This document shows, piece by piece, positions 34,342 through 43,916 of a stretch of DNA of 64,000 nucleotides. The DNA is from Pseudohongiella sp. Its GTDB lineage: Bacteria > Pseudomonadota > Gammaproteobacteria > Pseudomonadales > Pseudohongiellaceae. The notes below the pieces were generated by a model. The model was not told where the DNA came from and made no database searches. It was given only the letters and a program-made list of their open reading frames with translations. The stretch spans positions 157,291-221,290 of the forward strand of contig NZ_DRFV01000006.1 in NCBI RefSeq assembly GCF_011050365.1, written 5' to 3'. The translations under genes were made by a program, and so were the position numbers. Each line of letters begins with the position of its first letter. Position 1 is the stretch's first letter.

Positions 34342-35478
34342 GTGTTCGTAAGTTTACCCAGTCTGATCCGATTAAAGCGTTTGTTGTCGATGTCCGCCGC
34401 AATTCTGATTACGTCCCACTCGACTTTTTTGCAGGCAGCCACACCGGCGGAGCGGGGTCAGTGGATGGCGGCCATGGGCGGATCCGGTTTGCGCGGATTT
34501 TACGCCTCCGGCAGCGACCTGGGTGAGATGGTCAATCGTGCGGTCAGCTATCAGACGGCGCAGCGTGTTTTTACCCGGCAGCAGGCAAACCCGGCCACTG
34601 CATCAAGGCCGCAAGACATGCGTTCGCGTTCCGATACCTGGGTGGTTCAATCGGACTCCCTGATACCGGTAGCCCATGCAACAGAGCGGCCTTTATTTGT
34701 TCGGGCATTGCTGCGTTCTGCCGGTCGTGATGAAGCTGGCCGTGTTGACAGTCGCAACGACCGTCTTGATCTTGGGCTGATCTACGCACCCTCAGCCAGT
34801 TCCTTTCTCAGTTTCGGATTTGCCGCTGAATTTACACAAGCCGATATTTTTTATGTCACCGGTGAAACCAGTGGCAAGGCATGGGGGCCGCGGATTGATG
34901 CCGGCCTGGTGTTGGGGTCTGTGTGGGCCGTTGGTATGCGCGCAGACTATTTAGAGTTTAGCGGCGATAATGAGGTGAGTGTGATGACCGGTGCCGGTCC
35001 ACTTAACATCACACGCGATGTGGATTATCAGCGCCGCTATTTGCAACTGGATGCAATTGCCCGTTTAGATCAGTCGATTCTACCCTGGCTGCCGGATGCG
35101 TCCGTGCTGAGCTGGACCAGCAGTTTTCGACATTTGCATATTCGCAATCAACCGACGATCAATAGTCTCGGTCAACCAGTGGCGGAACCCTTCGGCGAAC
35201 GCAACCGGTTGAGCGTCATTGCCACCGGCGTCAACCTGTCGTACCCACTGAGTAAAACCGGTCGCTGGAGTGTATTCGGTGAAGTCATGCTTGATTACGA
35301 GCTGGAGACCAATATGAACCTGCCTATTGATGACCGGACTGCGGTTACGCTGAGTTCGGGTATCGTTCGCCAGCTGGCCCGCGGGAAACGGATGCACTTA
35401 CAGTATGACCGTTATCAGCATGTCCGGGGCACACGGTCGCGCAACAACCTGTCCTTGATTGCAACCATTGATTTTTAG
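34342..35478 (+). CDS. Outer-membrane beta-barrel protein of unknown function
   Basis: 378 aa from the GTG at 34342, supported by GGAG seven bases upstream; a TTG at 34327 is less likely. Signal peptide about 1-33 (STFLQAA). From about residue 105 onward, alternating hydrophobic strands with glycine turns (RLDLGLIYAPSASSFLSFGFAAEF, GPRIDAGLVLGSVWAVGMRADYLEF) indicate a barrel of perhaps 12 strands. The end LSLIATIDF carries the terminal Phe recognised by the Bam machinery. It resembles autotransporter-type barrels without a passenger. No close family recognised. It is convergent with corA, 17 bases apart. Confidence 0.75.
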   Translation: MFVSLPSLIRLKRLLSMSAAILITSHSTFLQAATPAERGQWMAAMGGSGLRGFYASGSDLGEMVNRAVSYQTAQRVFTRQQANPATASRPQDMRSRSDTWVVQSDSLIPVAHATERPLFVRALLRSAGRDEAGRVDSRNDRLDLGLIYAPSASSFLSFGFAAEFTQADIFYVTGETSGKAWGPRIDAGLVLGSVWAVGMRADYLEFSGDNEVSVMTGAGPLNITRDVDYQRRYLQLDAIARLDQSILPWLPDASVLSWTSSFRHLHIRNQPTINSLGQPVAEPFGERNRLSVIATGVNLSYPLSKTGRWSVFGEVMLDYELETNMNLPIDDRTAVTLSSGIVRQLARGKRMHLQYDRYQHVRGTRSRNNLSLIATIDF

Positions 35479-35495
35479 GGGCAGGGCCTCAGTGT

Positions 35496-36446
35496 TTAGA
35501 GCCAGCCCTTCACCTTAAAGAAAACGTATGGCGCAACGCCGGACATAACCATCAGGCCCAGTGCCCACGGGTACCCCAGTTGCCAGCTGAGTTCGGGCAT
35601 GGTGCTGAAATTCATGCCATAGATGCTGGCAATCACGGTTGGCGGTAAAAACACCACCGCGGCAATTGAAAAGATCTTGATGATCTTGCTTTGCTGAATA
35701 CTGATAAACCCCTGTGCAGCATCCATCAAAAAGTTGATCTTGTCGAAAACAAAACTGTTGTGCGGCAGCAGGGAGTCAATATCGCGCAACAGCTCCCGTG
35801 CGGTTTCTGCATGGTCGGGTGACAGTTTTCCGCGGCGCAACAGAAAGCTAAGTGCGCGCTGGGTATCCATCAGGCACAAACGCACCTTGCCGTTGGTGTC
35901 CTCCTGTCGTGCAAGCTCGTCGAGGGCGTCCTCGATGGGGCTGTCATTGTCTTCCAGCACCAGGTTGCTGGTATTCTCCAGCTGGGTGTAAACCTCTTCC
36001 AGGGTGTCAGCAAGGTCGTCGATCTTGATCTCGAACAGCGACAATACAATGGTAACCGGATCTTCGACCAATCCGTGCAAGCGACGGGCACGCATGCGCA
36101 TGAGGCGAAAAGCCGGTATTTCACGCTCGCGCAGGGTGATAAGCTGGTTGTCGGTCAGAGTAAACGCGACACTGGTGTTGCGGTGGCGTTCTTCGACTTT
36201 GTGCAGGAACAGAGAGTGCACATGCAGTCCCGCTTCATCCTGATAGGAGCGGGCGCTGGCCTCGATCTCCTCGACATCCTCGGTGTCAGGCAGGGGCTGG
36301 CTATGCAGGCTTTCCACCAGCTGTCGCTCATCATCATCCGGATTTAGCAGGTCAAGCCACATGGCAGAGGCCAGTGCCTCACGGGTGATCTCTCCCTGGG
36401 TTGAAACCAGGTATTTTTGATCATTAAGTTGATAACGAATCAGCAT
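35496..36446 (-). CDS. corA: Magnesium/cobalt transporter CorA
   Basis: 316 aa, the normal length. Large N-terminal cytoplasmic domain, then two C-terminal membrane helices (about 255-275 and 290-310) with the signature GMNF (YGMNFSTMPEL) between them, which forms the pore entrance. The last residues FKVKGWL keep the basic tail. It imports Mg2+ (and Co2+/Ni2+) as a pentamer. The gene stands 70 bases after ilvD in the same direction; no terminator is visible between them, so readthrough is possible. Confidence 0.95.
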   Translation of the reverse strand: MLIRYQLNDQKYLVSTQGEITREALASAMWLDLLNPDDDERQLVESLHSQPLPDTEDVEEIEASARSYQDEAGLHVHSLFLHKVEERHRNTSVAFTLTDNQLITLREREIPAFRLMRMRARRLHGLVEDPVTIVLSLFEIKIDDLADTLEEVYTQLENTSNLVLEDNDSPIEDALDELARQEDTNGKVRLCLMDTQRALSFLLRRGKLSPDHAETARELLRDIDSLLPHNSFVFDKINFLMDAAQGFISIQQSKIIKIFSIAAVVFLPPTVIASIYGMNFSTMPELSWQLGYPWALGLMVMSGVAPYVFFKVKGWL

Positions 36447-36516
36447 GCCATGTCCTGCCTGTTGTTGTTTGCCTTGTCGCCTGTGGGGCGGCGGTTCACC
36501 TTAACTGTCTCCGGTG

Positions 36517-38196
36517 TCAGTCGTCGCGGTCTGTGACTGCGCCATCAGAGGCTGATGACACGGTTCTGGCGTATTTAGCCAGCACGCCTCGGGTGTAACG
36601 CGGTGCCGGTTTTTGCCATTTCTCCAGACGGGTCGCGATATCGGCGTCGTCCAGGTGCAGCCTGACTTCCTGCCGTTCGGCGTCGATAGTGATTTCGTCG
36701 CCATTTTCAATGATGGCGATCGGGCCGCCATCAAATGCCTCTGGTGTCACGTGACCCACTACAAAACCATGGCTACCGCCGGAGAAACGACCGTCGGTGA
36801 TCAACGCCACATCCTGACCCAGGCCGCGACCCATGATGGCCGAGGTGGGGCTCAACATTTCGCGCATGCCCGGACCACCTTTGGGGCCTTCGTAGCGAAT
36901 AACAATAACATCGCCGGCAACCACTGTGCCGTCCAGAATGCCTTTCATGGATTCTTCTTCGGAATGGAACACCCGTGCCCTGCCAGTGAAGCGCAGGCCT
37001 TCTTTGCCGGTGATTTTAGCGACTGCACCCTGCGGTGCCACGTTGCCTCTCATGACGACCAGGTGGCTGTCCGGCTTGATCGGGTCAGCAAAGGAGCGAA
37101 TGATCTCCTGACCCTCAGGGTAGGGTCTTACGTCGGCCAGATTCTCCGCCAGCGTTTTACCGGTCACGGTCAGGCAGGAGCCGTCGAGCATGCCCGCGTC
37201 TAGCATCATCTTCATCAGGGGCTGAATGCCACCAATCTTGATAAGCTCCGACATCAGAAAACGGCCGCTCGGACGCAGATCAGCCAGCATCGGCGTGGTC
37301 TTGCCGAGACGGGTGAAATCGTCCAGAGTGATCTTGACATTGATTGTGTGTGCCATTGCGATCAGGTGCAACACGGCATTGGTAGATCCGCCCAGCGCAA
37401 TGACAACCTTGATTGCGTTTTCGAAGGCCGCCCTGGTCATGATGTCCGAGGGTTTGATGTCATTGTTGATCAGGTTCATGATGGCGTCGCCAGCGCGGAC
37501 ACAGTCATCGACCTTTTCCTGCGAAATGGCATCCTGTGCCGAGCTGTTGGGCAGACTCATGCCCAGTGCCTCAATTGCCGAGGCCATGGTATTGGCGGTA
37601 TACATACCGCCGCAGGAGCCCGGGCCGGGGATGGCGGTTTCTTCGATATTCTTCAGTTCGATGTCAGACACTGTCCCGGCAGCATGGCCACCGACGGCTT
37701 CGAAGACCGACACGATATCAGTATGATTTTTGCCGGGCTGAATAGTGCCGCCATAAATGAAGATGGCAGGGCGGTTGAGGCGTGCCAGACCCATCAGGCA
37801 GCCAGGCATGTTCTTGTCGCAACCACCGATGGCGATGATGCCATCGTGTCCCATACATCCCGACACGGCCTCAATGGAGTCAGCAATGATTTCGCGCGAC
37901 ACCAGGGAGTACTTCATGCCCTCGGTGCCCATGGAAATCCCATCCGAGATTGTGATCGTATTGTAGATAACGCCTTTGCCTTGTGCCGCATTAACACCGC
38001 GATTGACATCATCAGCGAGCTTGTTGATGTGCATATTGCAGGGGGTGACCATGCTCCAGGTTGAAGCGATGCCAATCTGTGGTTTTTTGAAGTCGGCGTC
38101 GGAGAAACCGACAGCGTGCAACATGGCGCGGCTGGCGGCATGTTCAACGCCATCAACAACCTGGCTGGAGTACTTTCGGGTATTTTTATCACTCAT
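36517..38196 (-). CDS. ilvD: Dihydroxy-acid dehydratase
   Basis: 559 aa, the shorter form of the family (E. coli IlvD has 616). Iron-sulfur ligands are C53 (TPCNMH), C126 ([10 protein letters not shown]) and C195 ([12 protein letters not shown]). Other signatures: [31 protein letters not shown] and the substrate Ser near [15 protein letters not shown]. It dehydrates 2,3-dihydroxy-isovalerate and 2,3-dihydroxy-3-methylvalerate, the third common step of valine and isoleucine synthesis. Cytoplasmic and oxygen sensitive if it carries a 4Fe-4S cluster. It stands apart from other ilv genes in this window. Confidence 0.96.
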   Translation of the reverse strand: MSDKNTRKYSSQVVDGVEHAASRAMLHAVGFSDADFKKPQIGIASTWSMVTPCNMHINKLADDVNRGVNAAQGKGVIYNTITISDGISMGTEGMKYSLVSREIIADSIEAVSGCMGHDGIIAIGGCDKNMPGCLMGLARLNRPAIFIYGGTIQPGKNHTDIVSVFEAVGGHAAGTVSDIELKNIEETAIPGPGSCGGMYTANTMASAIEALGMSLPNSSAQDAISQEKVDDCVRAGDAIMNLINNDIKPSDIMTRAAFENAIKVVIALGGSTNAVLHLIAMAHTINVKITLDDFTRLGKTTPMLADLRPSGRFLMSELIKIGGIQPLMKMMLDAGMLDGSCLTVTGKTLAENLADVRPYPEGQEIIRSFADPIKPDSHLVVMRGNVAPQGAVAKITGKEGLRFTGRARVFHSEEESMKGILDGTVVAGDVIVIRYEGPKGGPGMREMLSPTSAIMGRGLGQDVALITDGRFSGGSHGFVVGHVTPEAFDGGPIAIIENGDEITIDAERQEVRLHLDDADIATRLEKWQKPAPRYTRGVLAKYARTVSSASDGAVTDRDD

Positions 38197-38368
38197 GGCA
38201 ATGTCCGTAATACGATGTTAAGCGGGTGTTTTATTTCCGCGAACTATACACCAGATGGGCCTGTCACGGCCAGCTCAGGCTGGTGACTTGTCTCTGCAGA
38301 TGGTGTTCTGACGCATAGGCGGTTCGTTTTGTGTGGCGATTCGGTTAACATCGGGCATCTCGATTTCC

Positions 38369-38385
38369 GGCCAATAATGCTGGCC
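38369..38385. repeat. Inverted repeat upstream of the PQQ dehydrogenase pair
   Basis: GGCCA (38369-38373), ATAATGC, TGGCC (38381-38385), 34 bases before the start at 38419, in the region divergent from ilvD. Possible operator or leader hairpin. Confidence 0.3.
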
Positions 38386-38418
38386 ATTCATTGCAACGCA
38401 GTAGAGGTTTTTGACACG

Positions 38419-40245
38419 ATGAGAAAGTTCACGAGCATGCTGGTCGGGCTGGCAGTCAGCGGCGTAAGCGGTCTGGCGTTGGCAGCGGAGAATCTGGATG
38501 GTACCAGCCTGTACGATCAGTACTGTGCTACCTGTCATGCCGATCCGCAGGATGTGCGCACACCCAACCGGGAGGCGTTGGCGTCGTATACTGCCAATAG
38601 CCTGTACAGCGCGCTGACGGACGGTATCATGCAGGCGCAGGCCGCTGCACTGACCAATGCCCAGAAGATTGCGCTGTCCGAGCATTTGACCGGTAGTCGG
38701 ATGCAGGCGGAGTCAGTCGCCGGCCTGGCACGTTGCGAGCAGGCAATGCCGCATCTGGAGTTGTCGCTGAACAGCAACTGGAATGGTTGGGGTAATGGCC
38801 TGAGTAATGAGCGCTACCAGTCAGCGCAGGGCACCGCGATCAATGCTACCAATATCGACGAGCTGGAACTGGCCTGGGTGATGGGGCTGGAAAACTCCAC
38901 CGTCGCCCGCGCCCAGCCTACTGTCATCAATAACACGGTGTTTATGGGGAGCCCCTCGGGCAGCGTCCATGCCATGGATATTGCCTCAGGGTGCGCCTAT
39001 TGGAGCATTGAGGTGCCCGGAGAGGTCCGCGCTGCTGTCACTGTTGCCTATTCGCAAGCGCTGGACCAATATCTGGCTATTATTGCGGAAAACTCCAACC
39101 ACATTTATGTGGTTGATGCGCGCAGCGGGGAAGCGCTCTGGGATACCGAGGTTGATGATAACCCCTATGCCCGCAGCACAGGTTCCCCGGTGGTATACGG
39201 GGACCGAATTTTTGTTCCGGTGTCATCCATTGAGGTAGGCGCTGCCGGGCGTCCGGATCATCACTGCTGTACGTTTCGCGGCAATATGGCGGCTTTTGAC
39301 CTGAATACCGGAGACAAGCTCTGGCACACTTATATCATGGACGAGCCTGAGCTGGTCGGTCAGAACAGTGCCGGCAATCCGGTATACGCGCCATCCGGCG
39401 CACCCATCTGGCAGGCACCCAGCATCGATCCGGAGCGCAATCTGGTGTATGCCGGTTCCGGGCAGAATTACAGCCGGCCGGCCAGTAATACCAGTGATTC
39501 GGTTATTGCCTTCGATATGGATAGCGGTGAAATGGTGTGGGTATATCAGACCACCGGTCAGGACCAGTTCGTGATGGGATGCCGGCCTGATGGCGCTCAC
39601 CCCAACTGCCCGGATCCCGGCCCGGATCTGGACATCGGTGCGCCGATTGTGACGACCACCCTGTCCAATGGGCAGGAAATTGTTGTTGCCGGCACCAAGG
39701 GTGCAGAAATTTATGGTCTGGATCCGACACAGAACGGAGAAGTGCTCTGGCGAACCCGCGTGGGTAGGGGAGGCGCCCTGGGCGGTGTGCATTGGGGCAT
39801 GTCATTCCACGGAGATGTGGTTTATGTACCGGTTTCCGACCGCAGTGGCATCACCGACGAAGGCGAGCCACGCCAGCCGGGGCTGCACGCCATTGACATG
39901 AAAACCGGCGACGTACTCTGGTACGCGCCGGTACCTGAGCGCTGTGCCGGCGAGCGTGGCTGCATGGATGCCTATTCTTCGCCAATTACGGCGACCGATG
40001 ATCTGATTCTGGCCGGGTCACTCAGTGGTTACCTGTTTGCCCACGATCCCGAGACCGGAGCGCTGCTCTGGGAGTACAATACGGTCCGGGAATATGACAC
40101 CATTAACGGTGTCGAGGCCAGCGGTGGGTCACTGGATGCTACAGGGCCGGTCCTCAGCGGTGATTACATGATTATCAATTCCGGTTACGCAACATTCGGC
40201 CAGATGCCGGGCAATGCAGTGCTGGTTTTCAAGCTTAAAAATTAA
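38419..40245 (+). CDS. PQQ-dependent dehydrogenase with N-terminal cytochrome c domain (polyvinyl alcohol dehydrogenase-like)
   Basis: 608 aa from the ATG at 38419. Signal peptide about 1-22 (LALAA). Heme motif CATCH at 36-40 in a small cytochrome domain (to about 95), followed by a PQQ beta-propeller from about 110 with repeated tryptophan-docking words (LELAWVMG, CAYWSIEVPG, EALWDTEV, DKLWHTYI, EMVWVYQT, EVLWRTRV, DVLWYAPV, LLWEYNT). The order cytochrome-first, propeller-second and the length match polyvinyl alcohol dehydrogenases; most alcohol dehydrogenases have the cytochrome at the C-terminus. RPDHHCCTFRGNMAAF holds a vicinal Cys pair. Periplasmic oxidation of a secondary alcohol or polyol is likely. 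It is 28 bases before a second PQQ dehydrogenase gene. Confidence 0.85.
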   Translation: MRKFTSMLVGLAVSGVSGLALAAENLDGTSLYDQYCATCHADPQDVRTPNREALASYTANSLYSALTDGIMQAQAAALTNAQKIALSEHLTGSRMQAESVAGLARCEQAMPHLELSLNSNWNGWGNGLSNERYQSAQGTAINATNIDELELAWVMGLENSTVARAQPTVINNTVFMGSPSGSVHAMDIASGCAYWSIEVPGEVRAAVTVAYSQALDQYLAIIAENSNHIYVVDARSGEALWDTEVDDNPYARSTGSPVVYGDRIFVPVSSIEVGAAGRPDHHCCTFRGNMAAFDLNTGDKLWHTYIMDEPELVGQNSAGNPVYAPSGAPIWQAPSIDPERNLVYAGSGQNYSRPASNTSDSVIAFDMDSGEMVWVYQTTGQDQFVMGCRPDGAHPNCPDPGPDLDIGAPIVTTTLSNGQEIVVAGTKGAEIYGLDPTQNGEVLWRTRVGRGGALGGVHWGMSFHGDVVYVPVSDRSGITDEGEPRQPGLHAIDMKTGDVLWYAPVPERCAGERGCMDAYSSPITATDDLILAGSLSGYLFAHDPETGALLWEYNTVREYDTINGVEASGGSLDATGPVLSGDYMIINSGYATFGQMPGNAVLVFKLKN

Positions 40246-40273
40246 AAACTGACGCAGATTCAGGGGACACAAC

Positions 40274-42439
40274 ATGAACAAGACCAAACATTTCTCGATA
40301 CTGGCTGCCGCTGCGCTGGTGCTGGCGGCATGTGGGCCGGCCGAACAGCCTGACAGCACCGCAACCAGTATGCCCGAGACATCTGCTCCGGCCAGCATGC
40401 CCGAATACAGTGCCTCGGTGACCACCGAGCGGCTGGTGGCTGCGGACGAGGAGCCCGGTCAATGGATGTCGACGGGACGGAATTACTGGGAGCAACGGTT
40501 CAGCCCGCTGGATCAGATAAGCACTGGCAATGTGGATCAACTGGGGCTGGCCTGGTCGGCAGATATGGACACCAGCCGGGGTCAGGAAGCCACACCCATC
40601 GTCGTTGACGGGGCCATCTATATCACGACTGCGTGGAGCATGGTGAAGGCGTTTGATGCCGAGGATGGCAGCCTGTTGTGGGAATTTGATCCTGAAGTTG
40701 ATCGCGCACGTGGTGTTGACGCCTGCTGTGATGTGGTCAACCGCGGGGTGGCGGCCTGGGACGGCAAGATATTCTTTGGCGCGCTGGATGGCCGCCTGAT
40801 CGCGCTGGACGCAACCACCGGAGAACAGCTCTGGAGTGTAGTGACCACGGATCAGTCGCAACCTTATACCATCACCGGTGCCCCGCGTATCGTTGATGGC
40901 AAAGTGATTATTGGTAATGGCGGTGGTGAGTACGGCGTGCGCGGATACATTACCGCTTACGATGCAGACACCGGCGAGCCACACTGGCGTTTCTACACGG
41001 TGCCGGGCAATCCCGAGGACGGCTTTGAGCAACCGGAACTGGAAATGGCCGCCGAAACCTGGACAGGTGAATGGTGGGTCATGGGCGGTGGTGGCACCGT
41101 CTGGGACTCCATGGCCTACGACCCCGAGTCGAACCTGATGTATATCGGCGTGGGTAACGGTTCTCCCTGGAATCAGTCACTGCGGAGTCCGGGCGGCGGC
41201 GACAACCTGTTCCTGACCTCAATTGTTGCCATCAATCCGGATGACGGCAGTTACGTATGGCACTACCAGACCACACCCGGGGAAACCTGGGATTACACTG
41301 CAACCCAGCAGATTATTGTCGCCGACCTGAACATTGGTGGTGAGGACCGTCGGGTTGTCATGCAGGCGCCCAAAAACGGTTTCTTCTATGTACTGGACGC
41401 GTTGACCGGACGACTGCTGTCGGCTGAAAACTTCGTGCCGGTGAACTGGGCAACGCATATTGATCTGGAAACCGGGCGTCCGGTAGAAATTCCCGAAGCG
41501 CGCTACGATGTGACCAAGCAACCCATCATTGTCCAGCCGGGTGCGCTGGGCGGCCATAACTGGTACCCGATGTCGTTCAGCCAGAACACCAATCTGGTTT
41601 ATCTGCCAGCCACTGAAAACTTCATGGGTTACCATGCTCAGGAATCGTTTGAACGCTCGGATCGCGGCTGGAATACCGGTACCGATCTGGCAGAGGGCGC
41701 CCGTCTGGTGGCTGCAGCAGGTGATGCTGCGCCTGAGCGTAAAGCCTATTTGCTGGCCTGGGATCCGGTTGCCCAGCAGGAAGTATGGCGTCAACCGCAG
41801 CCGTCCCCCACAGCTGCGGCGGGGGTCATGTCAACCGCCGGTGGTCTGGTGTTCCAGGGCAATGCAGGCGGCGAATTTGTAGCCTACCGGGATAGCGACG
41901 GTGAGCGACTGTGGAGCGCCATTACACAGTCCCACACCGTCGCAGCACCCGTCAGTTACAGCATCGACGGACAGCAATATGTGGCAGTGTTGACCGGCTC
42001 ACGCGCCTTGCCACAGGTCGGGCCGGGCATGATTGGATCTACCACCCGTGAATCCAGCAACAATTCACGCTTGCTGGTGTACACCCTGGGTGGCACCCAT
42101 GAGCTGCCTACCGAGGTGGCAGTCGCTGAAGATCGCGAACTGAACCCGCCGCCACTGCTGGCCAACAATGAAATGCTGGCTCACGGTGAGCAGGTTTATG
42201 GGCAGTATTGCAGCGTGTGCCACGGCAACAACGCGGCCAGTGATGGTGCCGGTGTATTCCCGGATCTGCGGTATACGGATCGTTTACATGATATTGAGGA
42301 CTGGAACGCTGTCGTGCTGGAGGGCGAGCTCGCCTCTGGCGGTATGGTGTCGTTCTCTGGTCAGCTTGAAGAGGCGGACTCTGAAGCCGTGCTGCAATAT
42401 GTCATCTCGCGTGCTAACGCACTGCTGGATTCTCAGTGA
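40274..42439 (+). CDS. Type II quinohemoprotein alcohol dehydrogenase, lipoprotein form
   Basis: 721 aa. A lipobox LAAC puts the acylated cysteine at residue 20, so the enzyme is membrane tethered rather than free in the periplasm. The eight-bladed PQQ propeller spans about 65-600; the adjacent cysteines C151-C152 form the disulfide ring over PQQ, and TWDYTATQQ holds the catalytic Asp region. A C-terminal cytochrome c domain has CSVCH at 646-650. Electrons from alcohol oxidation pass through this heme to the respiratory chain. Co-transcribed with the PVA-dehydrogenase-like gene before it; its stop codon overlaps the start of ogt (GTGA). Confidence 0.9.
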   Translation: MNKTKHFSILAAAALVLAACGPAEQPDSTATSMPETSAPASMPEYSASVTTERLVAADEEPGQWMSTGRNYWEQRFSPLDQISTGNVDQLGLAWSADMDTSRGQEATPIVVDGAIYITTAWSMVKAFDAEDGSLLWEFDPEVDRARGVDACCDVVNRGVAAWDGKIFFGALDGRLIALDATTGEQLWSVVTTDQSQPYTITGAPRIVDGKVIIGNGGGEYGVRGYITAYDADTGEPHWRFYTVPGNPEDGFEQPELEMAAETWTGEWWVMGGGGTVWDSMAYDPESNLMYIGVGNGSPWNQSLRSPGGGDNLFLTSIVAINPDDGSYVWHYQTTPGETWDYTATQQIIVADLNIGGEDRRVVMQAPKNGFFYVLDALTGRLLSAENFVPVNWATHIDLETGRPVEIPEARYDVTKQPIIVQPGALGGHNWYPMSFSQNTNLVYLPATENFMGYHAQESFERSDRGWNTGTDLAEGARLVAAAGDAAPERKAYLLAWDPVAQQEVWRQPQPSPTAAAGVMSTAGGLVFQGNAGGEFVAYRDSDGERLWSAITQSHTVAAPVSYSIDGQQYVAVLTGSRALPQVGPGMIGSTTRESSNNSRLLVYTLGGTHELPTEVAVAEDRELNPPPLLANNEMLAHGEQVYGQYCSVCHGNNAASDGAGVFPDLRYTDRLHDIEDWNAVVLEGELASGGMVSFSGQLEEADSEAVLQYVISRANALLDSQ

Positions 42440-42933
42440 GCGAGACGTTTTATAGCTACTATGATTCACCTGTCGGCAAGCTGTTGCTGGCAGGTGATGA
42501 GAGTGCGTTGACGTTGATTAGTTTCCCCACAGGTAAAGCGGCGAAACAGCCAGCTCCTGACTGGCTGCGACGTAATGAACTGTTCAATTCTGTCAAACAG
42601 CAATTGTCAGCCTATTTTGTCGGTGAGCTAACAGAGTTTGACCTGGCGCTGCGTCCCCAGGGCACAAGTTTCCAGGTACAGGTTTGGCAGGCCCTCCGGC
42701 AAATTCCTTACGCCGAAACCCGAAGTTATGGAGACATTGCTGCACTGGTCGGTAAGCCTGAGGCCAGCCGCGCGGTAGGCGCGGCCAACGGTCAGAATCC
42801 GCTGCCCATTGTCATTCCCTGTCACCGGGTAATCGGCAGTAAAGGAGATCTGACAGGTTTTGGTGGTGGTCTGGCGTGTAAAAAGCACCTGCTGGCACTG
42901 GAGCAGACTCACACACCGTTCAGCCTGCAATAG
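42436..42933 (+). CDS. ogt: Methylated-DNA-protein cysteine methyltransferase
   Basis: 165 aa. The acceptor cysteine is C129 in PIVIPCHRVIG; the helix-turn-helix part reads SYGDIAALVGKPEASRAVGAANGQNPLP. The N-terminal domain is short, as in Ogt rather than Ada. It removes O6-methylguanine and larger alkyl groups in a suicide reaction. The start is a GTG whose last two bases begin the stop codon of the alcohol dehydrogenase gene, so translation is probably coupled. Linking DNA-alkyl repair to alcohol oxidation is unusual; reactive aldehydes would be a plausible reason but this is speculation. Confidence 0.93.
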   Translation: MSETFYSYYDSPVGKLLLAGDESALTLISFPTGKAAKQPAPDWLRRNELFNSVKQQLSAYFVGELTEFDLALRPQGTSFQVQVWQALRQIPYAETRSYGDIAALVGKPEASRAVGAANGQNPLPIVIPCHRVIGSKGDLTGFGGGLACKKHLLALEQTHTPFSLQ

Positions 42934-42945
42934 GACGGCTACGTT

Positions 42946-43914
42946 TCATGAGCCTGGTGTATGACTGCGATTGCGTCCGTCTTTCTTGGCCTGATACAAC
43001 GCCTTGTCGCTCAGCTCCAACCATGACGAATAGTCTGCAAACATGTCCGAGTATTCTGTAATACCCAGGCTTACAGTCACCTGAAGTGGTGTTCCCTCCC
43101 AATCCACCACAGTGGATGCAATCGTTTCCCGCAGTCTTTCAGCAACCAGCAGGGCCTGGGCCTGATCGGTTTCCGGCAATACAATGCCAAATTCCTCGCC
43201 GCCGTAGCGTCCGGATACGTCGGTTGAACGCTGTGTCTCCCGGATGGCTTTGGCAACAGCGCGCAGAACTTCATCACCTGCCGCATGTCCATGTGTATCA
43301 TTGAATTTTTTGAAATGATCGATATCAAACAGGATCAGTGATGCGGGTCGCTTATTGCGATGGCAGCGTTTGAACTCCTGTTCAAGACAACCTTCCCAGT
43401 AGCCGCGATTGTACAGGTTGGTCAGTTTATCGGTGCGACTGAGTTTTTTCAGGGTTCTGTTGGCTGACTCCAGCTCATTTTTGCGGGTGGCGATTTCTGT
43501 GACATCGTAAACCAGCAGGCAGACACTGGTAACCTGACCGTTAACGCCACTGAGTGGAATCAGGGTGATGTTCTGGTACATCAGCGCTGAATGCCCGGTG
43601 AGCGGGCGTGTGCTTTTAAAATTGAACAGCCTTGGATGTTCTTCCCAGGTACAAAAGGCCCGGCTTTGCAGACTGAATACCGAGTCTATTTTTCGTTTCA
43701 GCCAGGTTGCAGGCAATTCCGGGAAAAGCTTGAACAGATTTTGTCCCCGGGCATGACTGGTCGCTATGCCGCTGTGATTCTCCATGAAGCTGTTCCACAG
43801 TTGCACCTGATAGTCAGCGTCCAGCAGAATCAACCCGTTATCCAGCGTCTGCAACAACTGCATCACCAAATGCAGGCTGTCCATGTCAGAACTGTGTGAA
43901 GGGGCGTTCAGCAT
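42946..43914 (-). CDS. Diguanylate cyclase with PAS domain
   Basis: 322 aa. PAS-like sensor at about 18-140 (LQTLDNGLILLDADYQVQLWN), a short helix, then a GGDEF domain from about 160. The active-site motif is GGEEF (238-242), and RSTD (229-232) five residues before it is an intact allosteric inhibition site. FDIDHFKKFND provides the metal ligands. It should make c-di-GMP with product feedback. No membrane segment. It starts two bases after the stop of the response regulator gene, so the two are translationally linked and probably act together. Confidence 0.92.
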   Translation of the reverse strand: MLNAPSHSSDMDSLHLVMQLLQTLDNGLILLDADYQVQLWNSFMENHSGIATSHARGQNLFKLFPELPATWLKRKIDSVFSLQSRAFCTWEEHPRLFNFKSTRPLTGHSALMYQNITLIPLSGVNGQVTSVCLLVYDVTEIATRKNELESANRTLKKLSRTDKLTNLYNRGYWEGCLEQEFKRCHRNKRPASLILFDIDHFKKFNDTHGHAAGDEVLRAVAKAIRETQRSTDVSGRYGGEEFGIVLPETDQAQALLVAERLRETIASTVVDWEGTPLQVTVSLGITEYSDMFADYSSWLELSDKALYQAKKDGRNRSHTPGS

Positions 43915-43916
43915 GT

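Noticed and set aside
37348..38064. Plus-strand open frame of 238 codons (and 36613-37203) opposite ilvD
   Set aside because: Antisense shadows of ilvD with no domain and no ribosome site.
40235..41032. Minus-strand open frame of 265 codons opposite the quinohemoprotein dehydrogenase
   Set aside because: Antisense shadow; the plus-strand gene carries all expected motifs.
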